This document shows positions 8,586 to 18,800 of a stretch of 64,000 nt of DNA, piece by piece. Each line of letters begins with the position of its first letter. The stretch's first letter is position 1. Both the position numbers and the translations under genes were made by a program. Location of the stretch: assembly GCA_942493245.1 (NCBI GenBank), contig OW818685.1:3100001-3164000 (forward strand), read 5' to 3'. The notes below the pieces were generated by a model. The model did no database searches. It was not told the DNA's origin and worked only from the letters and a program-made list of their open reading frames with translations. The DNA comes from DAOPYU01 sp942493245 (GTDB taxonomy: Bacteria > Sumerlaeota > Sumerlaeia > UBA8349).

Positions 8586-9821
8586 ATGCGCCCCATACAC
8601 CTCGGTGAAAACTGCCCCTGTCCCTCCGACTGCACCCGGCATGGCAACTGCCAGGCGTGCGGGCAGTTTCATGCCGGGCGCGGGGAAAAAACCTATTGCG
8701 AGGGTGTTGCCGATCCATCCGATTCCCCCCGAGTGGAGGAACCCGCAGGCGCTCCAACCAGTGGACGACAGATTCGTCTCCTGGCCTATGGCGCCTGCGC
8801 TGGCTGAGCGGGCAAACTCAATCCGACCAGGCTGGCCGGAATCCTTCAGAAACTGCCGAAAGTGAACTCTCCCGATCTGCTGGTCGGGATGGATTCCATG
8901 GACGATGCCGGGGTGTTTCGCCTCACACCCGACCTGGCGCTCGTCCAGACGGTGGACTTTTTTTATCCTGTGGTCAACGACCCGCGCGCGTTCGGACGGA
9001 TCGTCGCGGCCAACAGCATGTCCGATGTCTGGGCCATGGGCGCCCAAGCGCTGACGGCCATGAACCTGCTCGCCTACCCAGCCGGGCGGATTCCGCCCGA
9101 GGTGATCGAGGACTTGCTCATCGGCGGAAGCGAAAAATTGCAGGAAGCCGGAGTGGTCCTCGTCGGCGGACACACCCTCGAACAGGAAGAACTCACGTAT
9201 GGCATGAGCGTGACGGGCATTGTGCGGCCGGACGCGGTGCTCACCAACGCCCACGCCCGCGTCGGAGACACCCTGATCCTGACCAAACCTCTGGGCACCG
9301 GTGTGTACGCCAACGCGCTCACCCGCGACGCGCTCGACTCGGCCCACTACGATGCCTTTGTGGGCACGATGGAACGCCTCAACCTCTATGCCGCCGACGT
9401 GCTGCGCCGTTTCGACGTGAGCGCCGTCACCGACGTGACGGGATTCGGACTGCTGGGTCACGCCCTGCCCATCGCCCGCAACGCCGGAGTCACACTGGCT
9501 TTCCAGGCGGGCGCAGTGCCGTTGCTGCCCGATACGCTCCAGTACCTGACGGAGTTCTACGCGAAAGAAGTCTGCAAGTGCCGCCGGTATGTCGCGCCGT
9601 ACCTCCAGGTGGACGCGGGAGTTGAGGCCGCCTACCCGACAATCTTCTCCGAAGCGCAGACATCGGGCGGGCTGCTCTTCTCGATCCGGCCCGATCAGGC
9701 CGAGGAAGCGGTCGCGGCCTTGCGCGAGTCGGGCGATCCGGCTTCGGCCATCATCGGCGAGGTACAACCCGGCCCGGTCCCAGACGCCGAGAAACCCTGT
9801 TACCTGCGCGTCACCGCTTGA
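8586..9821 (+). CDS. selD: Selenide, water dikinase containing selenocysteine (UGA at 8805-8807), with Cys-rich N-terminal extension
   Basis: SelD makes selenophosphate from selenide and ATP, the selenium donor for selenocysteine and selenouridine. A frame from ATG 8586 to 9821 gives 411 residues if the TGA at 8805-8807 is read as selenocysteine (residue 74). Around it the protein reads AYGACAG-U-AGK: U takes the place of the catalytic Cys17 of E. coli SelD, three residues before the essential lysine. Downstream, the family phrases follow in order: LLVGMDSMDDAGVF, FGRIVAANSMSDVWAMG, LVGGHT, VTDVTGFGLLGH and EAQTSGGLL. A SECIS-like hairpin follows the TGA. The first 40 residues form a Cys-rich module (Cys10, 12, 16, 22, 25, 38 with His29), spaced like the small DUF6485-type proteins. 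A GTG at 8733 is an alternative start for SelD alone, but has no ribosome binding site. Ordinary gene finders would split this into two ORFs. Confidence 0.9.
8822..8840 (+). promoter_or_regulatory. Candidate bacterial SECIS hairpin of selD
   Basis: The RNA can fold TCCG-A-CCA / GGC / TGG-C-CGGA: four base pairs, one A-C mismatch, three base pairs, and a three-base apical loop GGC. The first loop G lies 23 nt after the UGA, within the distance expected for bacterial SECIS elements, which need a guanine near the top of the loop for SelB. It is part of the coding sequence, as in fdhF. The fold was judged by eye. Confidence 0.65.
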
Positions 9822-9840
9822 CCGATTGCATCTATCGCAT

Positions 9841-9856
9841 CCCGCGGTAAAGCGGG
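9841..9856 (+). terminator. Short GC-rich hairpin after selD (weak terminator candidate)
   Basis: CCCGC-GGTAAA-GCGGG can form a five-base-pair stem 20 bp after the selD stop. No T-run follows, so it may instead be an RNA-stability or attenuation hairpin before the rhomboid gene. Confidence 0.25.
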
Positions 9857-9899
9857 AAACAGAAACCCGGAGTTCCACACCGGAGTGCGAAAGCCCCCC

Positions 9900-10514
9900 A
9901 TGTCCCTGCCGGAAATCCCAGATTTCGATCGTCCCTCCCGGGAAAGTACGTCCCTGGGTACCCGACTGGCGTGGGTTCTGATGCCCGCCGCCCTGTTCTG
10001 GATTGTGGAGATCGTCAACGCGCTGGGCGCTCATCAACTGTGCGACTGGGGAATCCATCCGCGCACCACTCGCGGGTTGTCCGGGATTCTGTTCAGTCCC
10101 TTTCTCCACGCCGGTTTTGGCCACCTGATCAGCAACACCCTTCCCTATCTCGTTCTGGGCTGTCTGGTGGTGGCGCGGGGCGTTGGCCAGTTTCTGGCGG
10201 CATCGGTCTTTATCATTCTGGTGGGAGGACTGGGGGTGTGGACCATCGGCTCATCGCACGAGGTCCATGTCGGCGCGAGTGGCCTGATTTTCGGGTTTTT
10301 CGGGTTTCTGGTGGCGCTCGGGTGGTACGAACGGAGCCTGCGTTCGCTCCTGGTGGCCGTGATGGTGATCGTTTTCTATGGCGGCATCGTCTGGGGCATT
10401 CTGCCGGTTTATCCCGGTGTTTCCTGGGAGGCCCACCTTTTCGGGCTGATCGCCGGCATCCTGGCGGCGCGCGTTTTCGCGTTCCAATCTTCCTCAAGAA
10501 CAAGTGATCGCTGA
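9900..10514 (+). CDS. Rhomboid family intramembrane serine protease
   Basis: 204 residues counted from ATG 9900; a GTG at 9885 would add five. Rhomboids cut transmembrane segments of substrate proteins inside the membrane. The catalytic dyad is visible: Ser127 in HVGASGLIFG and His179 in WEAHLFGLIAG. The oxyanion-hole motif is HLISNTLP (His75, Asn79). About six hydrophobic helices are present, starting LAWVLMPAALFWIVEIV. The size suits the compact bacterial form without extra domains. The stop codon overlaps the start of uup (TGATG), implying translational coupling. The substrate is unknown. Confidence 0.9.
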   Translation: MSLPEIPDFDRPSRESTSLGTRLAWVLMPAALFWIVEIVNALGAHQLCDWGIHPRTTRGLSGILFSPFLHAGFGHLISNTLPYLVLGCLVVARGVGQFLAASVFIILVGGLGVWTIGSSHEVHVGASGLIFGFFGFLVALGWYERSLRSLLVAVMVIVFYGGIVWGILPVYPGVSWEAHLFGLIAGILAARVFAFQSSSRTSDR

Positions 10515-12442
10515 TGGCCCTCCTGAACGCCCAGAATCTCTCGAAAACCTATGTGGAAAAAGTCCTGTTCCACGACGTCACCTTTTCCGTGGAAGAACGC
10601 GACCGTATCGCCCTGATCGGAGTCAACGGTTCCGGGAAAACCACCCTCATGCGTGTGCTGGCGGGAGTGGAACCGTCCGACGCGGGATCCCTCATCCTTC
10701 GACAGGATCTGCGCATCGAGTACCTGCCCCAGAACCCGCCTTTCCGAACCGGGGACACAGTGCTCGACTACATTTTTTCGAGCGACAGCGAAGAAACCCG
10801 TCTCATCCGCGACTATGAAGCCGCCTGCGTCGCCCTCGAACGCGATTCGGACGAAGCGCAACACGAACGCCAGCTCAAACGCCTCGAAACGCTGATGGCG
10901 CGCATGCAGGCCGCCGGCGCCTGGGAACGCGAAACGCGCGCCAAGACCATCCTGACCAAACTCGGAATCCACGACTTCGACGCCCCCATGGAAACCCTCT
11001 CGGGCGGCTACCGCAAGCGCGTCGCGATGGCCCGGACGCTCCTGGCCGAACCGGAACTCCTGATTCTCGACGAACCGACCAACCACCTCGACGCGGACAC
11101 GATCGACTGGCTGGAAGAACATATCTACCGCTTCAGCGGCGCAGTCATTCTGGTCACCCACGACCGGTATTTCCTCGATCGCGTGGCCAAACGCACTCTG
11201 GAACTCGAGAAAGGAACCCTGCGCGAGTACCGGGGCAATTTCTCGCAATACCTCGAAGCCAAGGCCGAGGAACAGGGAATCGCCGCTCGCCAGGAGCAGA
11301 GCCGTCAGTCCATCCTGCGGAAAGAACTCAAGTGGCTGCAACGCGGGTGCCGGGCACGCGCGACCAAGGAGCAGGCCCGTATCAACCACGTCCACGAACT
11401 CATGGAAGCCCAACCCGACCGCAGCCAGGACCCCGTGACCTTCTACATCGAAAGCCGCCGACTCGGGAAAAAAGTGGCCGAAGTAGAAAACCTCGGGAAA
11501 AGCTTCGACGGAAAACCCGTCATTAAAGATTTCACGCGCACCTTCTCCCGGGGCGACCGCCTGGGAATCCTCGGACCAAACGGATGCGGAAAAACCACCC
11601 TCATCCACCTCCTGACCGGAGAACTCGCGCCGGATAAAGGGAGTATCGAGGTCGGAGAAACGGTCGCGTTCGCCACCTTCGCACAGGAAAACACCGACCT
11701 TCCCCCGCAGGAACTCGCCCTCCACTACATCAAACGCGAGGGCGGCCCCATGCTGCGGACCCGGGAGGGGGGCACTCTCGCCGCCGAAATCGTCATGGAA
11801 CACTTCCACTTCTCCGACCGCGCCCAATACACCCCCATCGAAAAACTCTCCGGCGGCGAGAAGCGGCGACTCTACCTCGTGCGTACCCTGATGCGCGACC
11901 CCAACTTCCTCATCCTCGACGAGCCGACCAACGACCTTGACATCCAGACCCTCCAGGCGCTCGAAGACTTCCTCGACGGGTTCTCCGGCTGCCTGATCGT
12001 CATCTCGCACGACCGGTACTTCCTCGACCGGACGGTGGAGCACGTGCTGGTTTTCGAACCGGGCGGTTCGATCCGAACCTATCCGGGCGCGTACACCACC
12101 TACGCGCAGATGCGCGCCGCGGAGGCGGAAGAAGAAGCGGCCACGCAGGCCGGGGCGCAGCGTCCCAAAACAAAAAGCGCTCCAGATGTCGCAACCGAAA
12201 CGCCCAAAGCCCAGCGCAAGCTGTCCTACAACCAGACACGCGAGCTGAACCACCTCGAAGAGGAAATTCCCCGGCTGGAAGAACGCCTGGCCCGTATGGA
12301 AGTCGAAATGACCGAGGCAGCCACCGATTTTTCAAAACTCAACGCCCTGGCCCGCGAACAGAAACAACTCGAAGCGGAACTCGAAACCGCCATGGAACGC
12401 TGGGCCGAACTGGCCACCCTCGCGGAAAACCTTAACTCCTGA
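10514..12442 (+). CDS. uup: ABC-F family ATPase, Uup-like
   Basis: 642 residues with two ABC ATPase domains and no membrane part, so a soluble ABC-F protein acting at the ribosome. First domain: Walker A GVNGSGKT (36-43), signature LSGGYRKR, Walker B LLILDEPTNHLD. Second domain: GPNGCGKT, LSGGEKRR, FLILDEPTNDLD. Between them lies the ABC-F linker with KELKWLQRGCRARATKEQAR, the Uup-type phrase. The C-terminal about 70 residues form a coiled coil (ELNHLEEEIPRLEERLARME), as in Uup, where it binds nucleic acid. It is translated directly after the rhomboid gene through the TGATG overlap. Symbol uup rests on the linker and the coiled coil; another ABC-F subfamily is possible. Confidence 0.88.
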   Translation: MALLNAQNLSKTYVEKVLFHDVTFSVEERDRIALIGVNGSGKTTLMRVLAGVEPSDAGSLILRQDLRIEYLPQNPPFRTGDTVLDYIFSSDSEETRLIRDYEAACVALERDSDEAQHERQLKRLETLMARMQAAGAWERETRAKTILTKLGIHDFDAPMETLSGGYRKRVAMARTLLAEPELLILDEPTNHLDADTIDWLEEHIYRFSGAVILVTHDRYFLDRVAKRTLELEKGTLREYRGNFSQYLEAKAEEQGIAARQEQSRQSILRKELKWLQRGCRARATKEQARINHVHELMEAQPDRSQDPVTFYIESRRLGKKVAEVENLGKSFDGKPVIKDFTRTFSRGDRLGILGPNGCGKTTLIHLLTGELAPDKGSIEVGETVAFATFAQENTDLPPQELALHYIKREGGPMLRTREGGTLAAEIVMEHFHFSDRAQYTPIEKLSGGEKRRLYLVRTLMRDPNFLILDEPTNDLDIQTLQALEDFLDGFSGCLIVISHDRYFLDRTVEHVLVFEPGGSIRTYPGAYTTYAQMRAAEAEEEAATQAGAQRPKTKSAPDVATETPKAQRKLSYNQTRELNHLEEEIPRLEERLARMEVEMTEAATDFSKLNALAREQKQLEAELETAMERWAELATLAENLNS

Positions 12443-12872
12443 GACATTGATCGAGACTCCAGACTCTTTCGGAAGACACCATCCAAAACAGGAAGATGTC
12501 TCGCGTAGATAACTGGATTCATTCGACTTTTATAGCCATTCCCCTGGAAAATCCTCATAATGACGCGGCTGATCGTCAGAACCGACAGTCGAATAATGAA
12601 GACCCTTTCAGGCAATTGCTCTAGCCGAACAGCAGTGTCAATGATCATCTATTCCGTTGGAGTGATCGTACAATATTACGAGAGCGGATTTTCCCCTCAC
12701 CCAGTGATACCATGAATAATGTTACTATGGAGAGATAAATAACGAATTGCGATTGACGATTGACATCTCTTGACTGTAACAGTAACTTTGTTGTGTTGAT
12801 ACGGTAAAAATGAAAGAAGTATTGTCGAGAAAAAATACGATCGTATTTAAACCCGATAAGGAGAGCGCGAGC
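12443..12872. promoter_or_regulatory. Intergenic region upstream of the first giant gene, with a weak promoter candidate
   Basis: 430 bp, becoming AT-rich toward the right. A TTGACA at 12760-12765 is followed after 17 bp by TAACTT (12783-12788), a fair -35 with a poor -10. TTGAC occurs three times within about 25 bp here. A strong ribosome binding site AAGGAG (12858-12863) stands nine bases before ATG 12873. No obvious terminator for uup was found. Confidence 0.35.
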
Positions 12873-15800
12873 ATGATCGGCAAGTCGATGTGGCGTATGG
12901 GAAAAAGGATGTTTCTGGTTTGGGCCATTCTGTTCCTGCCGGGGGGGATCGGTGCGCAGGCGGCCCCGGTGGTCTCGTCCTTCAAGGTCAACAACGGCGC
13001 GGTCGCAACGGTAAATCCGGCGGTGACCCTGCCGAACGTCTGCGAAGGCGCGACCAGCGCAACCCATTCCTATATGGCGAGCGAGTCGTCCGATTTCACC
13101 GGCGCGGTGTGGAAACCCTACGCCTCTGTCCCCCTTTTCATCTTGTCCAACACCACGAGCGGGACAATGACGGTCTATTTCAAGGTGAAGGACAGCGCAA
13201 ACGCCGAATCCGCCGTCACGAGCGACACGATTGCATTCGGGGGGGAGGGGTACTCCATTATGGCGTGGGGAGGGAATACCGAAGGACAATGTGATTTTCC
13301 CTTGGCCAACAGCGGTTTTGTGATGCTTGCGGCTGGAGGGAGCCATAGTCTGGCTCTGAAGGCCGACGGTTCGGTGTGGACGTGGGGATATAACGGTCAT
13401 AGCCAGTGTATTGTTCCCTCTCCCAATCGCGATTTCTGGGCCATCGCGGCGGGGGATATGCACAGTCTGGGTTTGAACTCCGACGGCTCGATTCGAGGAT
13501 GGGGTTGGAATGTTTACGGTCAATGCGACGTTCCCGCGCCCAATTGCGATTTTGTGGGTATTGCGGCGGGACAGGTGCATAGCCTGGGTCTGAAATCGGA
13601 TGGTTCCATTGTGGCGTGGGGGGATAACACCTATGGTCAGTGTTCGGTTCCTTCTCCAAACAGCGGATTTGTGGCCGTTGTTGCCGGGATTGCCAACAGT
13701 CTGGGGTTAAAGTCTGATGGTTCCGTGGTGGCATGGGGGCGTAACGAATATGGGGAATGTGTATGCCCCCAACCCAACAGGGGTTTTGTGGCTATCGCTG
13801 CTGGGAATACTCATAGTCTGGGGTTGAAGTCGGATGGTTCAATTGTGGCGTGGGGAGGGAACGATTACAATCAATGTGTCGTTCCCACACCCAACATCGA
13901 TTTTGTGGCCGTCGCGGCAAGGGAACGTTGCAGTCTGGGTTTGAAGTCCAACGGTTCGATTGTTGCGTGGGGACAGAACGGTGACGGGCAGTGTCGTGTT
14001 CCTATGCCGAACAGCGGTTTTGTGGCAGCCGAGTTGGGAAGGCAGCATTGTTTGTCGTTGGTGGCCGAGGGGAGTGTGCTGGTGACCCTGACCTCACCGG
14101 AAGCCATTGTTGCCGGGGCGCAGTGGCGCCTGACAAGTGAACCTGCTGAAGTGTGGCATAACAGCAGCGAAACGGTGAAGGCTCGCGCAGGACTTCACAC
14201 GCTAGTGTACAAAGATGTCGAGGGTTGGACAAAACCATCCGACCTGCAGGTCGAGGTGACGACTGCGGGGATGATTCGTGTGACAGGAAACTACGATCGG
14301 GTTTTCTATACGCTTGTGACGGCATGCAGAAATGGTTCGATTCGGGTCTCCCCGTCCGGAACCCGTTTCCCTCACGGGACAACGGTGACGTTGACGGCCC
14401 AACCCGACGCGGGGTACTGGTTCGACCGCTGGATGGGGGATGTGCCGACGGGGTTGGACCGGATCAATCCCTTTGTCCTGACGATGGACGCCGATAAAGA
14501 GATTGGGGGGGACTTCGAAGCGGCTCCCATGCCGCCCGCGCCGGAGGTTTCGTCTTTTGCGATCAACAATGGCATCGCCATGACGATGAATCCGACGGTG
14601 ACATTGGCCAATACCTGTACGGAAGCGACAAGCGTGCCGGTTGTCCTGTACATGGTGAGCGAATCGGCTGATTTCACCAATACCACGTGGCGGCCTTACC
14701 GATCCATTCCTCAGTTTACCTTGTCTGGCACGAGCGGGACTAAGACGGTCTATTTCAAGGTGCGAAACAGCGCGTGGATGGAATCTTCCGTCACGAGCGA
14801 CACCATTTCGCTCGGAGGCGCCGGTCTTGCCATTGTGGCGTGGGGGGACAACCGCTTGAATCAATGTGGTGTGCCTGCGCCAAACGGAAATTTTCTGACT
14901 CTCGCGGGAGGAGAGAACCACAGTTTGGGTTTGAAGTCTGATGGTTCGGTGGTGGCGTGGGGAGAAAATGAGGGAGGGCAGTGTGATATTCCCACTCCGA
15001 ATCGTGATTTTGTGGCTGTGGCAGGGGGGGATCTGCACAGTCTGGGACTGAAGTCCGATGGGACGATTGCGGCCTGGGGGGCCAGTTGGGATAGAGGGGG
15101 GGAATATGTTTTCCAATGCCATGTTCCCACCCCCAACGCGAATTTTGTGGGTTTTGCGGCGGGACCGTACCACAACCTGGGGCTGAAATCCGATGGTTCC
15201 ATTGTCGCATGGGGAAGGGGGCTGTTCGGTCAGTGCAATGTGCCCACGCCCAACAGCGATTTTGTGGCCGTGGCAGCGGGGGGAATGCACAGTTTGGGTC
15301 TGAAGTCCGATGGTTCCATCGTCGCGTGGGGAAATAATGTCCCATACGGCCAGTGTACCGTTCCGGAACCCAACACCCATTTCGTGGTCGTGGCGGCGGG
15401 AGGAACACATAGTCTGGGTCTGAAGTCCAACGGAACGATTGCGGCGTGGGGAAATAATAACGAAGGGCAGTGTACCGTTCCGGAACCCAACCGCGATTTT
15501 GTGGCGATTGCCGCACGCGGATTGACCAGTCTGGCTCTGAAAGCCGACGGTTCGATCGTTGTGTGGGGGCAAAATGTCGGGGGACAATTTCAGGTTCCTC
15601 CCCCCAACAGCGGTTTTTCGGCCATCGCGAGTGGGGGAGGGCATTTACTGGCGCTGGCGGCCGAGGGGATGGGAAACGTGCAGGTAACGCTCACGCCGCC
15701 GGCAGTCGTTAACGCCGGAGCCCAGTGGCGTTTGACGAGCGAAACCGCTTCTGAGTGGCATGACAGTGCGCAGACCATCAGGGCGCGAGGAACTCAGACT

Positions 15801-18800
15801 GTGACGTTTGAGGAAATCTATGGCTGGATCCAGCCGGGGAACCTGACGATTCCAATAGAAACCGACAGTAATATCTTCAGGGCAGGAGACTATCGCCGCA
15901 CAACCTGGACGCTTTTGGCGACGTGTGGGGACAATGGGGTACTTCAGGTAGTTCCCGCTGGAACCGTTTTCCCACATGAAACAACTGTGACGCTGACGGT
16001 TAATCCGAAACCGGGATACTGGTTTGACCATTGGACGGGCGATGTGCCCAAGGGGCAGGAGCGGGTCAATCCGCTGGTTTTGACGATGGACGCCAACAAA
16101 ACGATCGGGGTGGACCTGGAGTCTGGCCCGTTGCCGCCTGCGCCAGTGATTGCATCCTTCAAGATCAACAACGGCGCGCTTATGACGTTGAATCCAACAG
16201 TCACCTTGACCAATGTTTGTACGGCGGAAACCAGCGCGTCCGCGGCGCATTACCTGGCGAGCGAGTCGTCCGACTTCACCAGCGCGACGTGGCACCCCTA
16301 CGGGCCCGTCACGTTGTTTTCGTTGTCCCCCACAACGGGGACGAAAACGGTTTATTTCAAGGTGCGGAACAGTGCCGGCGTGGAATCCGCCGTCACGAGC
16401 GACACCATTATGCTTGGGGGGGCTGGTTTCCCGGTTGTAGCCTGGGGAAAGAACAACGGTTATCCGTGTATCGCTCCTTCTCCCAACCAGGATTTTGTGG
16501 CCATTGCGGCCGGGAAACTTGAAAATCTGGGTCTGAAATCCGAGGGCTCGATTGTGACATGGACGCCCCGGGGGGAGGGGAATGTGGTACCTTCACCCAA
16601 CAAGGGTTTTATAGGGATTGCGGTGGGGGATTCTCACAGTCTGGGTTTGAAGTCCGACGGTTCGATCGTGGCTTGGGGGTGGAACGACTATGGTCAGCGT
16701 ACCGTTCCGGCGCCCAATAGCGCTTTTGTGGCGGTCGCGGCGGGGCGTTTCTACAGTCTGGGGCTGAAATCCAACGGTTCGATTGTCGCGTGGGGGAACA
16801 ACAGCGTGGGTCAGTGTAAGGTGCCCACGCCCAACCGAGACTTTGTGGCCATTGCGGTAGGAGATTCGCACAGTCTCGGTTTGAAATCCGACGGTTCGAT
16901 CGTGGCGTGGGGGGATGACCGATATGGCCAATGTTTCATTCCTACGCCCAACATCGGTTTTATCACGATCGCGGCGGGAGACTATCATAGTCTGGGACTG
17001 AAATCCGACGGTTCGATTGTCGCGTGGGGGAACAACAACGTGGGTCAGTGTAAAGCGCCCACGCCTAACCTCGGTTTTATAGCGCTCACCGGGGGGGATT
17101 CTCACAGTCTGGGTCTGAAATCCGACGGTTCTGTGGTCGCGTGGGGAAGCCTCGCCGATGGCCAGTGCATGATTCCCTCGCCCAACAGCGGCTTTGTGGC
17201 CATTAGCGCATGGGGAAATCAGTCCCTGGCGTTGGCGTCCCAAGGCGCCCTCGAGGTGACGCTCGCTCCACCCGAGATCATTGCCGCCGGGGCGCGGTGG
17301 CGTCTGCAGGACGAAAAAACGGGTGTCTGGCACAATGACACGGTCTATGATCCGGTCTCCGACACCAGTAGCACACTTCTGAAATCCCGGGTTGGGACCC
17401 ATACACTGACGTTCGAAGACATTACGGGTTGGACCAAGCCGGCGGACTGGCAGGTGGAATTGACCACTACGGGAACTGCCCAGGTGGTGGGGTTGTACGA
17501 GCGGATCTATTGTACCCTTACGACTACATGCAGCAGCGGCACGGTTCTGGTGTCGCCGGTTGGGCCTTCTTTCCCCTACGGGACCACGGTGACGCTGACG
17601 GTTCAACCCGACGCGGGAACCTGGTTTGACCGCTGGACGGGGGATGTGCCCGTGGGACTGGAACGGATCAACCCGTTGACCGTGATCATGGATACCACCC
17701 GAACCATCGGGGTGAGCCTGGCTTCCGGTCCCCCGCCGGCCGCACCGGTCATGACCTCCTTTTCTATCAACCACGGCATGGCCACGGTGGTGAATCCGAC
17801 GGTCACGTTGCCCAACACCAGCACGGCCGAAACCAGCGGCTCTGCGGTACAATACCTGGCGAGCGAGTCGCCCGGATTCACCAGCGCCACGTGGCAGCCT
17901 TACGTCTCGATTCCCCTGTACAGGTTGTCCATATCGAGTGGAACAAAAACCCTCTATTTCAAGGTCAGGAACAGCGCCGGAGTGGAATCGGGGGTGACGA
18001 GTGACACGATTGTCTTGTCGGATTCCGATTGTTCCGTTGTTTCGTGGGGAGATAACAGTAGCGTTCCATTGTCAAACAGAAAGTTTGTGGATCTTGCGGT
18101 GGGCGCAAACCACTGTCTGGGTCTGAAATCCGACGGCTCGGTGGTCGCGTGGGGGGAGAACAGAAACAAGCAGTGTGAGGTTCCTGCACCTAATCGTGAT
18201 TTTGTCGCAGTTGCCGCAGGGAATGGCCACAGCCTGGGGTTGAAGTCCAATGGTTCTATTGTGGCTTGGGGAAGCAATTTTCTCAAGCAGTGTACGGTTC
18301 CTTCGCCCAATCGCGATTTTGTGGCTGTTACCGCGAGCGAATACCGCAGTCTGGGGTTGAAATCCGATGGATCTCTCGTGGCATGGGGGAGTACCAGCCC
18401 CCTTCCCTCTCCGAACAGCGGTTTTGTAGCCGTTGTGACGGGAGTGAATCACTGTCTGGGGTTGAAGTTCGATGGTTCGATCGTCGCGTGGGGTCTGAAT
18501 AAATTCGGACAATGCACTGTCCCGTTGCCCAATACCGATTTTGTCGCCATCGCAGCAGGAGAAGAGCACAGTCTGGGGCTGAAGTCTGATGGTTCGATTG
18601 TCACATGGGGACATAACGACCAGAGACAATGCGATGTAGCCTCGCCCAACAGCGATTTTGTGGCTCTTGCGGCAGGCAGGTATCACAGTCTGGGACTGAA
18701 GTCCGATGGGACAATCATGACCTGGGGGGCAAACGGAAGAGGCCAGTGTACCGTTCCCCCGCCCAACAGTGGAATCTCGACCGTCTTTGCTCAAGGCTAT

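Noticed and set aside
8475..8807. Stand-alone gene ending at the TGA 8805-8807
   Set aside because: SelD homology runs through the TGA in the same frame, so the TGA is read as Sec rather than stop.
8403..10124. Minus-strand ORF of 573 codons
   Set aside because: Antisense to selD and parts of argC and the rhomboid gene, all of which are well supported on the plus strand.
10409..12253. Minus-strand ORF of 614 codons
   Set aside because: Antisense shadow of uup; low-complexity composition caused by the complementary frame.
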